Assembly (NCBI GenBank): GCA_025055235.1
Contig: JANWYN010000109.1
Coordinates: forward strand, 16,870-80,869
Direction: 5' to 3'
Source of the DNA: Candidatus Roseilinea sp.
Lineage (GTDB): Bacteria > Chloroflexota > Anaerolineae > J036 > Brachytrichaceae
Length of the DNA: 64,000 nucleotides
Positions within the stretch are counted from its first letter, which is position 1. Each line of letters begins with the position of its first letter. Position numbers and translations under genes: made by a program. Shown piece by piece: positions 41,773-49,607 of this stretch. The notes below the pieces were generated by a model that was not told the DNA's origin, searched no databases, and saw only the letters and a list, made by a program, of their open reading frames with translations.

Positions 41773-43317
41773 GTGATAATCGTTCTTGGTTTAGGCCCCG
41801 GTGACGCAAAACTCCTGACGCGCGAGGCGTGGGACGTGCTCGGCGCGAGCGCGCGCGTGTACTTGCGGACGCGGCGCCATCCGGCCGTCGCCGGGCTGCC
41901 CCCGCATCTCGCCGTGCAGGACTTCGACGCGCTCTACGACGGCGCGACCAGCTTCGACGACGTATACGCCCGGATCGCCGAGGCGATCATCGCGGTGGCT
42001 CAGACGACGCCCGGCGACGTGGTCTATGCCGTGCCCGGCCACCCGCTCGTCGGCGAAGCCAGCGTGTGGCTGATCCTCCGGCGCGCCCGGCAGCTCGGCA
42101 TCCCGACCCGCATCGTCAGCGGCCTGAGCTTCATCGAACCCACGCTGGAAGCTTTGAGTGCTGAGTTCTTCGTTTTGAGTTCAAATCCCGGCTTGACGGC
42201 ATCAACTCAAACCTCAAACCTCAAACCTCAAACCTTTGATCCGCTCGACGGCCTGCAGATCTGCGACGCGCTCGAAATCGCCGCCTTGCATCATCCGCCC
42301 TTGAACCCGGACAAGCCGGCGCTGATCGCCCAGGTCTACTCGCGCGCCGTCGCCTCCGACGTCAAGCTCACGTTGATGAACCAGTACCCGCCGGAGCATC
42401 CGGTTTTCGTCGTTCGCGGCGGCTCGAGCGACGGCCGCAAGGGGAAGCGCGCCGTGCCACCTTGTCACCTGGTCGCCTTGTCGCAGCTCGACCACGCCGA
42501 CCGCTTTGACCATTTGACGTCGCTCTACGTGCCGCCGTTGGCGCAACCCGGCGGCTTCGAATCGCTGCAAGAGACGATCGCCCACCTGCGCGCGCCAGAG
42601 GGCTGCCCGTGGGATCGCGAGCAAACGCACGAGTCGCTGCGCAGCACGCTGCTCGAAGAGGCCTACGAGGTGCTGGCGGCCATTGACGCCGGCGACCTGG
42701 AAGCGTTGAAGGAAGAGCTGGGCGACCTGCTGCTCAACGTGGTGCTGCAAGCGCAGATCGCCACCGAGGCGGAGGAGTTCCGCATGTGCGACGTGATCGC
42801 CGCTGTGGACGCCAAGTTGCGGCGCCGGCATCCGCACGTGTTCGGCGATGTGGTCGTCAACGACGCCGGCGAGGTCATCGCCAACTGGAACGCCATCAAG
42901 CAACAGGAGAAGGCGGCGAAGGGCGAAGAGGAAGGTTCGGTTCTCGACGGCATCGCGCCGGCGCTGCCTGCGCTGGCCCAGGCGCAGAAGATGGCCCATC
43001 GTGCGGAGAAGGCCGGATTTCGCTGGAACAGCCATGGCGACCGGCTGGCTAAAGTGCGCGAAGAGCTGGAGGAGGCCGCCAACGCCCGCGACGACGCGCA
43101 CCGCGCCGAGGAGATCGGCGACCTGCTGTTCACCATCGCCGACTGGGCCGACGGCTACGGGATTGACGTCGAGACGGCAGCGCGCGAGGCAAATCTGAAG
43201 TTTGCCCGCCGCTTCCGCGCGTTAGAGCGGATCGTCCGCGAGCGCGGCCTGACGCTGAGCGCGATGAGCCAGGATGAGATGCTGGCGATTTGGCGGGAGA
43301 TCAAGCAATCGGAATGA
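41773..43317 (+). CDS. mazG: Tetrapyrrole-methylase-like domain fused to MazG (YabN type)
   Basis: 514 residues. The N-terminal 220 residues are a SAM-dependent tetrapyrrole (corrin/porphyrin) methylase fold (VLGLGPGDAKLLTREAW, YAVPGHPLVGEASV). The rest is MazG, a nucleoside triphosphate pyrophosphohydrolase, with two EExxD modules: GCPWDREQTHESLRSTLLEE, ELGDLLLNVVLQA, and later REELEEAANA with EIGDLLFTIADWA. Such fusions are common in Firmicutes and Chloroflexota. Residues about 127-156 are encoded by an in-frame inverted heptad repeat in the methylase half. GTG start. It overlaps the phosphoesterase gene (ATGA). Confidence 0.9.
   Translation: MIIVLGLGPGDAKLLTREAWDVLGASARVYLRTRRHPAVAGLPPHLAVQDFDALYDGATSFDDVYARIAEAIIAVAQTTPGDVVYAVPGHPLVGEASVWLILRRARQLGIPTRIVSGLSFIEPTLEALSAEFFVLSSNPGLTASTQTSNLKPQTFDPLDGLQICDALEIAALHHPPLNPDKPALIAQVYSRAVASDVKLTLMNQYPPEHPVFVVRGGSSDGRKGKRAVPPCHLVALSQLDHADRFDHLTSLYVPPLAQPGGFESLQETIAHLRAPEGCPWDREQTHESLRSTLLEEAYEVLAAIDAGDLEALKEELGDLLLNVVLQAQIATEAEEFRMCDVIAAVDAKLRRRHPHVFGDVVVNDAGEVIANWNAIKQQEKAAKGEEEGSVLDGIAPALPALAQAQKMAHRAEKAGFRWNSHGDRLAKVREELEEAANARDDAHRAEEIGDLLFTIADWADGYGIDVETAAREANLKFARRFRALERIVRERGLTLSAMSQDEMLAIWREIKQSE
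42150..42239. repeat. In-frame inverted heptad repeat in mazG (unit TCAAACC/TTTGAGT)
   Basis: Right arm TCAAACC four times then TTTGA; left arm TTTGAGTGCTGAGTTCTTCG, TTTTGAGTTCAAAT. It encodes LSAEFFVLSSNPGLTASTQT and SNLKPQTF, a hydrophobic-then-polar insertion in the methylase domain. Confidence 0.88.
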
Positions 43318-44150
43318 AGCTGGCCATCCTCAGCGACATCCACGGCAACTACCCGGCGCTGCTCAACGTCATCGAGCACGTCGAAGCCTGGCGCCCGGAT
43401 GTGGTGGTCGTCGCTGGCGATACCGTCAACCGCGGGCCGCGCTCGGCGGATTGCCTGGCGCTGACGTTGGCCAAGGCGCGCGAGGCCGGCTGGCTGACCG
43501 TCATCGGCAATCACGAGGAGTATGTGATCGCCCAGAGCAAACCGGACTGCCCGACGCACGGCCCGAAAGCCGACATTCAGCGTGCCTCGCGCTGGACGTA
43601 TGAGCAGTTGAACCGCGACGTATCGGCGCTGGAGGCAATGCCGTTCGCGCACGACCTGCCGGGCCCGGGCGGCAGCGACGTGCGCATCACGCATGGCTCG
43701 ATGCTCGGCACGCGCGACGGCGTGTATCCCCGGACGACCGATGACGAACTCGCGCCGAAGCTGGGGCAGCCGCTGCCGGCGGTGTTCTGCGTCGGGCACA
43801 CACACCAGCCGCTCACGCGCACGCTGGACGGCGCGCTGGTCATCAACGCCGGCTCGGTGGGCTTGCCGTTCGACGGCGACTGGCGGTCGAGCTACGCCCA
43901 GGTGACCTGGCAGGGCGGCAGGTGGCATGCGCGCATCGTGCGCTTGGAGTACGACCGGCAGCAAGCCGAGCACGACTTCTGTGAGACCGGCTTCCTGGAC
44001 GAAGGCGGGCCGCTGGCGCGCGTGATGCTGCGCGAACTGCAGATCGCCTCGGGGTTAATCTACAGTTGGGCAAAGGAGTTCGAGCAGCCGGTGCTGGACG
44101 GCGAGATCACCATCGAGCAGTCCGTCGAACGCTTCTTGCAGCGGTATTAG
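43314..44150 (+). CDS. Calcineurin-like metallophosphoesterase (YfcE/DUF2437-type)
   Basis: 278 residues. Metal-binding motifs in order: SDIHGNYPAL, AGDTVNRGPR, IGNHEEY, THGSM and GHTHQPLTR. The fold is a two-metal phosphoesterase; closest by pattern to small bacterial phosphodiesterases and Ser/Thr phosphatase-like proteins. The C-terminal extension (from about 215) is helical. Its ATG overlaps the mazG stop, so the two are translationally coupled and may both act on nucleotides. Confidence 0.85.
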   Translation: MKLAILSDIHGNYPALLNVIEHVEAWRPDVVVVAGDTVNRGPRSADCLALTLAKAREAGWLTVIGNHEEYVIAQSKPDCPTHGPKADIQRASRWTYEQLNRDVSALEAMPFAHDLPGPGGSDVRITHGSMLGTRDGVYPRTTDDELAPKLGQPLPAVFCVGHTHQPLTRTLDGALVINAGSVGLPFDGDWRSSYAQVTWQGGRWHARIVRLEYDRQQAEHDFCETGFLDEGGPLARVMLRELQIASGLIYSWAKEFEQPVLDGEITIEQSVERFLQRY

Positions 44151-44191
44151 ATTGCGCGTGGTCGCGGCCTTCTCGAGTGCGGCTACCGCAA

Positions 44192-44197
44192 TAAAAT
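44192..44197 (+). promoter_or_regulatory. -10 box (TAAAAT) for the creatininase gene, leaderless
   Basis: TAAAAT six bases before ATG 44204. Confidence 0.55.
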
Positions 44198-44203
44198 AAG
44201 CCA

Positions 44204-45013
44204 ATGGCGAGAAGCTGGCGCTACGAGGAGCATACCTGGCCGGAGATCAAAGAGCGCGTCGCCGAACAGCCCGTCGTTGTGCTGCCGATCGGCGCGGTGG
44301 AGGATCACGGCCGGCACATGGCGCTCAACACCGACAACGTCATCCTCGAGGGCATCGTCCATGCTGCCGCTCAGCGTGCGCCCGACGACATGATCGTGTT
44401 GCCCACCATCCCCTACGGCTTCGACGAGCACCACATGGACTTCCCCGGCACGATCAGCATCGGGATGCACACCTTGATAGACTTCGCCAGCGACGTCGCC
44501 ATCAGCGTGGCGCGTCACGGCTTCACCCACATCCTCATCGCCAACGGCCACGGCAGCAACCATGCCATCTGCGATCTGGTGGCGCGCAACGTCGTCATCG
44601 CCACCGGCGTGATCTGCGCCAGCATGTCGCCAAACGCTGCCATAGACCCGACGCTGGCGCAGGACGTGATCGCCGTCGAGCGACGCAGCGGCATGGGCGG
44701 CATCGCGCACGCCTGCGAGTACGAGACCAGCATGATGCTCTATCTGCGCCCCGACTTGGTAGACATGGCGCTGGCCGAGGCAGACTTCGGCCAGCTCACG
44801 CTCAAGTACTTCAACTGGGATCACGGCGAGCCGAGCGTGCTGAGCTGGCAGGACTGGTGGAGCCGGTTCTCGCGCCACGGCGTGGCCGGCGACGCGACCG
44901 TTGCCACAGCGGCGTTCGGCGAGCGCTGTTTCATGGTCACCGTCGAGCGGTTCATCGAGCTGGTCCGCGAGTTCCGCACCATCCAGATCAAGCCCCGCAC
45001 CGATCACCATTGA
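44204..45013 (+). CDS. Creatininase family amidohydrolase
   Basis: 269 residues. Metal ligands of the family are visible: PIGAVEDHGRHMALNTDN (Glu, His, Asp), ANGHGSNHA (His) and EYETSMML (Glu). Members include creatinine amidohydrolase, formamide hydrolases of riboflavin/F420 biosynthesis (ArfB) and MftE. None of those pathways is nearby, so the substrate is open. It is followed after 17 bases by an NrtR-type regulator, which may control it. Confidence 0.87.
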   Translation: MARSWRYEEHTWPEIKERVAEQPVVVLPIGAVEDHGRHMALNTDNVILEGIVHAAAQRAPDDMIVLPTIPYGFDEHHMDFPGTISIGMHTLIDFASDVAISVARHGFTHILIANGHGSNHAICDLVARNVVIATGVICASMSPNAAIDPTLAQDVIAVERRSGMGGIAHACEYETSMMLYLRPDLVDMALAEADFGQLTLKYFNWDHGEPSVLSWQDWWSRFSRHGVAGDATVATAAFGERCFMVTVERFIELVREFRTIQIKPRTDHH

Positions 45014-45030
45014 CGTCTCCCTCACCAATC

Positions 45031-45699
45031 ATGACCAGGACATCCGACATCTTCGTCACGGTGGACATCGTGATCTTCACCCTCCGCGACGGCGATCTGC
45101 AAGTGCTGCTGGTGAAGCGCAAGACGCCGCCCTTCGAGGGGCGCTGGGCGATCCCGGGCGGCTTCGTGCAGCACGACGAATCGCTCGAGGACGCTGCGGC
45201 GCGCGTGCTGTTCGACGAGACCGGCGTGCGCGGCGTGCACATCGAGCAGCTTTACACCTTCGGCCGGGTAGATCGCGACCCGCGCGGGCGCATGGTGACC
45301 GTGGCCTACTTCGCGCTCGTGCCGGCGCCGCTGGCGCTGCATGCCGGCAACAGCACCAGCGACGCGCAGTGGAAGTCGGTCTATGACCTGCCGGAGATGG
45401 CCTTCGACCACGCCGAGATCGTCAACTACGCGCTCAAGCGGCTGCGCTACAAGCTGGAATACACCGCGGTCGGCTTCCAGTTGTTACCTAAGACGTTCAC
45501 GCTCAGCCAGTTGCAGAAGGCCTACGAGACGGTGCTGGGCGAGCGCCTGGACAAGCGCAACTTCCGCCGGCGCATTCTGCAGGCACAGGTGATCGAGGAG
45601 ACCGGCGAGATGCAGAGCGGCGAAGGCCGCCCCGCCAAGCTGTATCGCTATCGCGAAGACGCCGTGGCCGAGGTGAAAGCCCGGCGGTTGTTCCCATAA
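45031..45699 (+). CDS. NrtR-like Nudix transcriptional regulator
   Basis: 222 residues. The N-terminal Nudix domain (about 8-140) contains GGFVQHDESLEDAAARVLFD then ETGV; the REUxEE core is RVLFDE, so the first catalytic Glu is Val, suggesting sensing rather than hydrolysis. The C-terminal winged helix (about 150-222: LPKTFTLSQLQKAYETVLG, LDKRNFRRRIL, GRPAKLYRY) is characteristic of NrtR, which responds to ADP-ribose or related metabolites and usually controls NAD or pentose genes. The likely target here is the creatininase operon. Confidence 0.88.
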   Translation: MTRTSDIFVTVDIVIFTLRDGDLQVLLVKRKTPPFEGRWAIPGGFVQHDESLEDAAARVLFDETGVRGVHIEQLYTFGRVDRDPRGRMVTVAYFALVPAPLALHAGNSTSDAQWKSVYDLPEMAFDHAEIVNYALKRLRYKLEYTAVGFQLLPKTFTLSQLQKAYETVLGERLDKRNFRRRILQAQVIEETGEMQSGEGRPAKLYRYREDAVAEVKARRLFP

Positions 45700-45739
45700 G
45701 CCTGCCTGAGAACGCGTCTGCCGCCGGCAGGGTGCCAGT

Positions 45740-45800
45740 AGCTGATCGCCGGTCACAGGGCACGGAACGGCGTCCGTGCCTACGTTTTGCCCCCACACAA
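45740..45800 (-). repeat. Dispersed intergenic element, copy 4 (diverged)
   Basis: Minus strand: GGGGGCAAAACGTAGGCACG, then GACGCCGTTCCGTGCCCTGT with a GGCACGGA/TCCGTGCC hairpin. It aligns with the other copies over its second half. Lies between the NrtR and SRPBCC genes. Confidence 0.6.
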
Positions 45801-45926
45801 CCGCTTTTTGCGTTCTCGGCGATAATTTAAATGCCAAAGCACCCGCGACGCCTGTTGCAGGGATGCCCGTGACTCCGGGGCTTGGCCATCTCACACCAAC
45901 CAAATGGATCTTCACGGAGGAGTGCC

Positions 45927-46640
45927 TTGTCTGATTCGCCTAAGCGCGCGTCGTTTCTCTCGTCGTTTCTGACCACGCTGACGCTGGCCGGCGTGGGCGC
46001 GATCGGCGCTTACGTGGCCTTCATCCGCCCTTGGCATCTGCGCTGGGGCGCCACCGAGGAAGAGGCCAAGCGGCCGCTGCTCGGCGACTCGCTGATCGAA
46101 AATGCGAAGTTGCAAGCGACGCACGCCGTCTCGATCCATGCCCCGCCGGAGGCGATCTGGCCCTGGCTGGTGCAGATGGGCCAGGGGCGCGGCGGCTTCT
46201 ATAGCTACGAGTGGATCGAACGCCTGCTCGGCCTCTACCCTAGTAACGCCAACCACATCATCCCGTCGTTGCAAGAGCTGCACGCCGCCGACGCCGTGCC
46301 GCTCGCGCCGGACGGCGCCGGGCTGCCGGTGGACATCGTCGTGCCCAACCGCACGATCGTGATGCACGCCGACGCGCCCATCAAGGCGCGGGTCGCCGTG
46401 ATGCAAGCTGGCTACTACCGGCGCGTGACCTGGACGTTTCACCTGGAGCCGATTGACGCGACGAACACCCGGCTGATCGAGCGCTGGCGGGCCGACTGGG
46501 AACCGACGCTCTCGAACACCCTCGTCATCCGTGCATTGCTGGAGCCGGGCGCGTTCATCATGGAACGGCAAATGCTGCTGGGCATCAAGGCGCGCGCCGA
46601 GCGCGCCTGGGCGATGCGCGAGCGGACTAACGGGCAGTGA
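45927..46640 (+). CDS. Membrane-anchored SRPBCC-fold protein
   Basis: 237 residues. A short N-terminal membrane segment (about 10-32), then an SRPBCC/START-like domain beginning HAVSIHAPPEAIWPWLVQMG, with GGFYSYEWIERLLG. Proteins of this fold bind hydrophobic ligands; this subgroup is common in Actinobacteria and Chloroflexota and uncharacterised. TTG 45927 is chosen because GGAGGAG (45917-45923) precedes it. Its last 14 bases overlap the end of the convergent glycosyltransferase gene. Confidence 0.75.
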   Translation: MSDSPKRASFLSSFLTTLTLAGVGAIGAYVAFIRPWHLRWGATEEEAKRPLLGDSLIENAKLQATHAVSIHAPPEAIWPWLVQMGQGRGGFYSYEWIERLLGLYPSNANHIIPSLQELHAADAVPLAPDGAGLPVDIVVPNRTIVMHADAPIKARVAVMQAGYYRRVTWTFHLEPIDATNTRLIERWRADWEPTLSNTLVIRALLEPGAFIMERQMLLGIKARAERAWAMRERTNGQ

Positions 46641-47853
46641 GCCGTTCGTAGATCTGCTCCAGCTTTGGCACGATGGCGCCCCAATCGTAGGTTGCCGAGA
46701 CGAAGCGATAGGCGCTTTCGCCGAGCGCAGCGCGGTGCGATGGGCTGCGCAACAGTTCGGCCACGGCACTGGCGAACTCCTCCGGCCGGTCGGCCACGAT
46801 CAATTCGCGCCCTGAAGTTACCGGAAACCCCTCGCAGCCGAGCGACGTGCTGACAATGGCGCGGCGCATGGCCATCGCCTCGAGCAGCTTGAAGCGCGTG
46901 CCGCCCCCGGCCAGTAACGGCGCGATGTACACGTCGGCTTGCGCGATGTACGGCCGCACGTCGTCCACCTGCCCGGTCAACACGATGTCCGGATCGGCGC
47001 GCAGCGGGTCGAGGCGCGGGCTGGGCTTTTGGCCGACGACCAGCAGGCGCGCGCGCGGATGCGCCTGCTTCACCGCCGGCCATACGCGCCGGGCGAACCA
47101 TAGCACCGCATCTACGTTCGGACGGAAGTCCATCTTGCCGGTGAAGACGATGGCCGGGAATGGGGAGTCGGGAGTGGGGAGGGCAAACTTAGCGTACTGC
47201 GCGATGTCAATGCCGTTGTAGATCACGGTGGGCCGAACGGACGGCGCGAGTCGCTGCAACGACGCCGCATCTTCCGGCGAGACGCACAAGACCGCGTCGG
47301 CAGCGCGCAGCGCCCGGCGCTCGAACGCGCGCAGCCGCTGCCACTGCACGAACGAATACGCTGCGCCATGCCAGCGCCTGGGGGTGCGCGCGTCGGCCTC
47401 AAAGGTGCGCTTTTGTAGCAGATACTCCGCGTTGTGCTCGTCGAAGACGAAGCGCGCGCTGTGCGGCAGTCGCGCAGCGCCGATCATGTAGCGCGCCAGC
47501 TCGATCCCCTCGAACTGCACGATGTCGAAATGGTGATCGCACAAGTGCGCGTGCAGCCTCTGCTCGAACGCCGGCGACCACAGCCGCCAGGCCATGTCGG
47601 GCAGCATCGAGGCAGCTAGCGTGCGCAGGCGGTCGCCCGGCGTGCGCGCCGGCACCGGCACGGTGACCACGCTCCGGCACGCCCGGCGCAACGGCTCGGG
47701 CAGCGCGCCGCGTGCACCCGCCGGCCGTTCGTCGAACGAGATCAGCCAGATCTCGTGCCGGGCCGCCAGGTGCGAGATCAGCCCCCAGTTGCGCAGCGCC
47801 GTCCCCTGCTGGGGTGGATACGGCAATTGCGGCGTGAGGAAGAGCAGGCGCAT
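46627..47853 (-). CDS. GT4 family glycosyltransferase (GT-B fold)
   Basis: 408 residues. N-terminal domain from MRLLFLTPQLPYPPQQG with FDEHNAEYLLQKRTF; C-terminal nucleotide-sugar domain with VFTGKMDFRPNVDAV, VGQKPSP, and the EX7E-region GGGTRFKLLEAMAMRRAIV. It resembles sugar transferases of exopolysaccharide (EpsH/PEP-CTERM) clusters. At the hinge between the domains (residues 224-234) a heptad repeat encodes ALPTPDSPFPA. It belongs with the second glycosyltransferase downstream of it in coordinates (47945-49093), same strand. Confidence 0.88.
   Translation of the reverse strand: MRLLFLTPQLPYPPQQGTALRNWGLISHLAARHEIWLISFDERPAGARGALPEPLRRACRSVVTVPVPARTPGDRLRTLAASMLPDMAWRLWSPAFEQRLHAHLCDHHFDIVQFEGIELARYMIGAARLPHSARFVFDEHNAEYLLQKRTFEADARTPRRWHGAAYSFVQWQRLRAFERRALRAADAVLCVSPEDAASLQRLAPSVRPTVIYNGIDIAQYAKFALPTPDSPFPAIVFTGKMDFRPNVDAVLWFARRVWPAVKQAHPRARLLVVGQKPSPRLDPLRADPDIVLTGQVDDVRPYIAQADVYIAPLLAGGGTRFKLLEAMAMRRAIVSTSLGCEGFPVTSGRELIVADRPEEFASAVAELLRSPSHRAALGESAYRFVSATYDWGAIVPKLEQIYERLTAR
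47154..47184. repeat. In-frame heptad repeat in a glycosyltransferase (unit GGGAGTC)
   Basis: GGGAATG, GGGAGTC, GGGAGTG, GGGAGGG: the same unit as at 4222-4255. It encodes a Pro-rich hinge insertion on the minus strand. Confidence 0.82.
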
Positions 47854-47867
47854 GGGAGAGAAATGAG

Positions 47868-47938
47868 TTACAAGTTACCAGTTACGAGTTACGATTTGGT
47901 GATTGGTAATTGGTAATTTGTAATTGGGGAATAGGTAA
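47868..47938. repeat. Inverted heptad repeat (unit AGTTACA/TGGTAAT)
   Basis: Left arm AGTTACA, AGTTACC, AGTTACG, AGTTACG; right arm TTGGTGA, TTGGTAA, TTGGTAA, TTTGTAA, TTGGGG. It fills the gap between the two glycosyltransferase genes. Confidence 0.9.
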
Positions 47939-47944
47939 CAGGGA

Positions 47945-49093
47945 TTAGCCGAGCGCCTCGCGATAGACGGCGAGGGTCTCCCGTGCGGCGCGCGCCCACG
48001 AGAAGCGCTGCGCACGTGCCAGGCCGCGGCGCGCATATTCGGCGTGCAGTGCGTCGTCCATCCACAGCGCATGGATGTGCTGCGCCAGTTCGGCGTCATC
48101 CATCGGCTCGTGAAGCAAGGCGGCGTCGGCGGCGATCTCGGGCAGCGAGCCGGCGCTGCTGCACACCACCGGCGTGCCGCGCGACATCGCTTCGAGCACC
48201 GGCAGGCCGAAGCCCTCCGAAAGCGATGGCATGACCAGCAGCCGCGCCCGGCAATACAGCGCATCCAGTTCGTCATCGCTCACCCAGCCGGCAAACGTGA
48301 CACGATCGGCCACGCCCAGTTCGCGGGCCACGTCGCCGAGCGCCTCGTTGCGCCAACCCACCGCGCCCACGACGACGAGGCGCACCTCAGCCGGCAGGCG
48401 CGCCAGCGCGCGCAGCAGCGTGCTCAGGTTCTTGCGCGGCTCGAGCGTGCCCACAAACAGGATGAATTGAAAATTGAAAATTGAAAATTGAGAATGAGGT
48501 GTTGGCCATTCCCTTTTCAATTCTCCATTTTCAATTTTCAATTTCTCGTCGGCCGCTTCGTGCACCACGACCACCTTCTCGGGCGCGGCCTCGGGGATCA
48601 GGCGCAGGATGTCCTGGCGCGTGAAGTGCGACACGGCGATGATGCGATCGGCGACCGACGCCGACCAGCGGATGCGGCTGTAGTAGCGCATGCCGTCGGC
48701 GCTCATCACCTCCGGATGCTCCATGAAATACAGGTCGTGGATGGTGATCACTTTGCGGAATCGCCCCCAGCACGTGACGAAGTCCGGAGAATGTAACACG
48801 GCGTGCGGCGCGCGCAGCAGCCCCCGGGCAGCGAGCTCGACGGGCAGGGCCACGTGTTCGTAGCGATGGTGCGCCGGCGTAGCCGCCCGGACGACCCCAA
48901 CGTTCGGCGGGACCCAGCCGGTGTCGGCATCGCGCCGGTCCAGCAGGATGCGCAAGGCGAACCTCGGCGCCTGCAGCCCCGCCAGAGCGCGCACCAGCCG
49001 CCGCGTGTAATACGACACGCCGGCCTTGCGGTAATACATTAGTCGGCAGTCCACGAGGACCGAACAGGGTTTGCGATCGGCGACGCGCGACAT
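47945..49093 (-). CDS. GT4 family glycosyltransferase
   Basis: 382 residues, GT-B fold: N-terminal VDCRLMYYRKAGVSYYTRRL, TIHDLYFMEHPE and AVSHFTRQDI; C-terminal FVGTLEPRKNL, VTFAGWVSDDELDALY and the EX7E motif SEGFGLPVLEAMSRGTPVV. Mannosyltransferase-like. Residues about 183-210, exactly between the two domains, are encoded by an inverted heptad repeat (EKLKIENGELKREW, SQFSIFNFQF). It precedes the first glycosyltransferase on the same strand; both probably build a surface glycan. Confidence 0.9.
   Translation of the reverse strand: MSRVADRKPCSVLVDCRLMYYRKAGVSYYTRRLVRALAGLQAPRFALRILLDRRDADTGWVPPNVGVVRAATPAHHRYEHVALPVELAARGLLRAPHAVLHSPDFVTCWGRFRKVITIHDLYFMEHPEVMSADGMRYYSRIRWSASVADRIIAVSHFTRQDILRLIPEAAPEKVVVVHEAADEKLKIENGELKREWPTPHSQFSIFNFQFILFVGTLEPRKNLSTLLRALARLPAEVRLVVVGAVGWRNEALGDVARELGVADRVTFAGWVSDDELDALYCRARLLVMPSLSEGFGLPVLEAMSRGTPVVCSSAGSLPEIAADAALLHEPMDDAELAQHIHALWMDDALHAEYARRGLARAQRFSWARAARETLAVYREALG
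48463..48545. repeat. In-frame inverted heptad repeat in a glycosyltransferase (unit AATTGAA)
   Basis: Left arm AATTGAA three times, AATTGAG, AATGAGG; right arm TTTTCAATTCTCCATTTTCA then ATTTTCAATTTC. It is strikingly AT-rich inside GC-rich coding DNA and encodes about 28 extra residues at the domain hinge. Confidence 0.92.
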
Positions 49094-49123
49094 GGTTGCT
49101 CTCTCGACAGTCGCAGCCGCCGA

Positions 49124-49585
49124 TCAAACGAGCACGGCTTGCTCGTGTTTGAGCAGCCATGCCTTCGCCTGCACGCCGCCGGCGTAGCCGGTCAACTTGC
49201 CGTCGCTGGAGAGCACGCGGTGACAGGGGATAATGATGTTGATCGGATTGCGGGCGTTGGCCTGGCCGACGGCGCGTGGCGCGGTGGCCTTCTTCAGTCG
49301 GCGGGCAATCTCGGCATAGGTGATCGTTTCGCCATAGCCGACCGCGCGCACCTCCGCCAGCACTGCGCGCTGGAAGTCGGTGAGCCGGTCGAGCGAGATC
49401 GGCACGTCGAACGTCCGACGCTTGCCCTTGAAATACTCGCGCAATTGCTTACGCGCCTGAATGACGACCTTGCACCCTTTGCCGACCGGCGCATCGGGCG
49501 CGACCCAGCGTACTGCCGTGACGGCGTCGCGCGTGCCCTCGATCATCAGCCGGCCGATCGGGGTGTCGAGCGCGGCTTGATACAC
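49124..49585 (-). CDS. ogt: Methylated-DNA-protein cysteine methyltransferase
   Basis: 153 residues. Acceptor motif PCHRV with Cys121, helix-turn-helix region YGETITYAEIARRL, and NPINIIIPCHR then GKLTGYAGGVQAKAWLL. It repairs O6-alkylguanine by suicidal transfer. GTG start; a minus-strand TATAAA-like box in the shared TTATAAT (49596-49601) lies about ten bases upstream, so the message may be leaderless and share promoter DNA with the divergent E1-alpha gene. Confidence 0.92.
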   Translation of the reverse strand: MYQAALDTPIGRLMIEGTRDAVTAVRWVAPDAPVGKGCKVVIQARKQLREYFKGKRRTFDVPISLDRLTDFQRAVLAEVRAVGYGETITYAEIARRLKKATAPRAVGQANARNPINIIIPCHRVLSSDGKLTGYAGGVQAKAWLLKHEQAVLV

Positions 49586-49595
49586 GCCTCAACTT

Positions 49596-49601
49596 TATAA
49601 T
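49596..49601. promoter_or_regulatory. TATAAT between divergent ogt and E1-alpha genes
   Basis: TATAAT lies six bases before the GTG at 49608 on the plus strand, and its complement (TTATAAAG context) about ten bases before the GTG at 49585 on the minus strand. One AT-rich hexamer appears to serve both directions in a 22-bp gap. Confidence 0.6.
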
Positions 49602-49607
49602 CATCGT

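Noticed and set aside
48463..48545. Assembly artefact or adapter sequence as the cause of the AT-rich insertion
   Set aside because: It stays in frame, and similar structures with other sequences occur at many loci, which an artefact would not produce. Read-level checking would still be useful.
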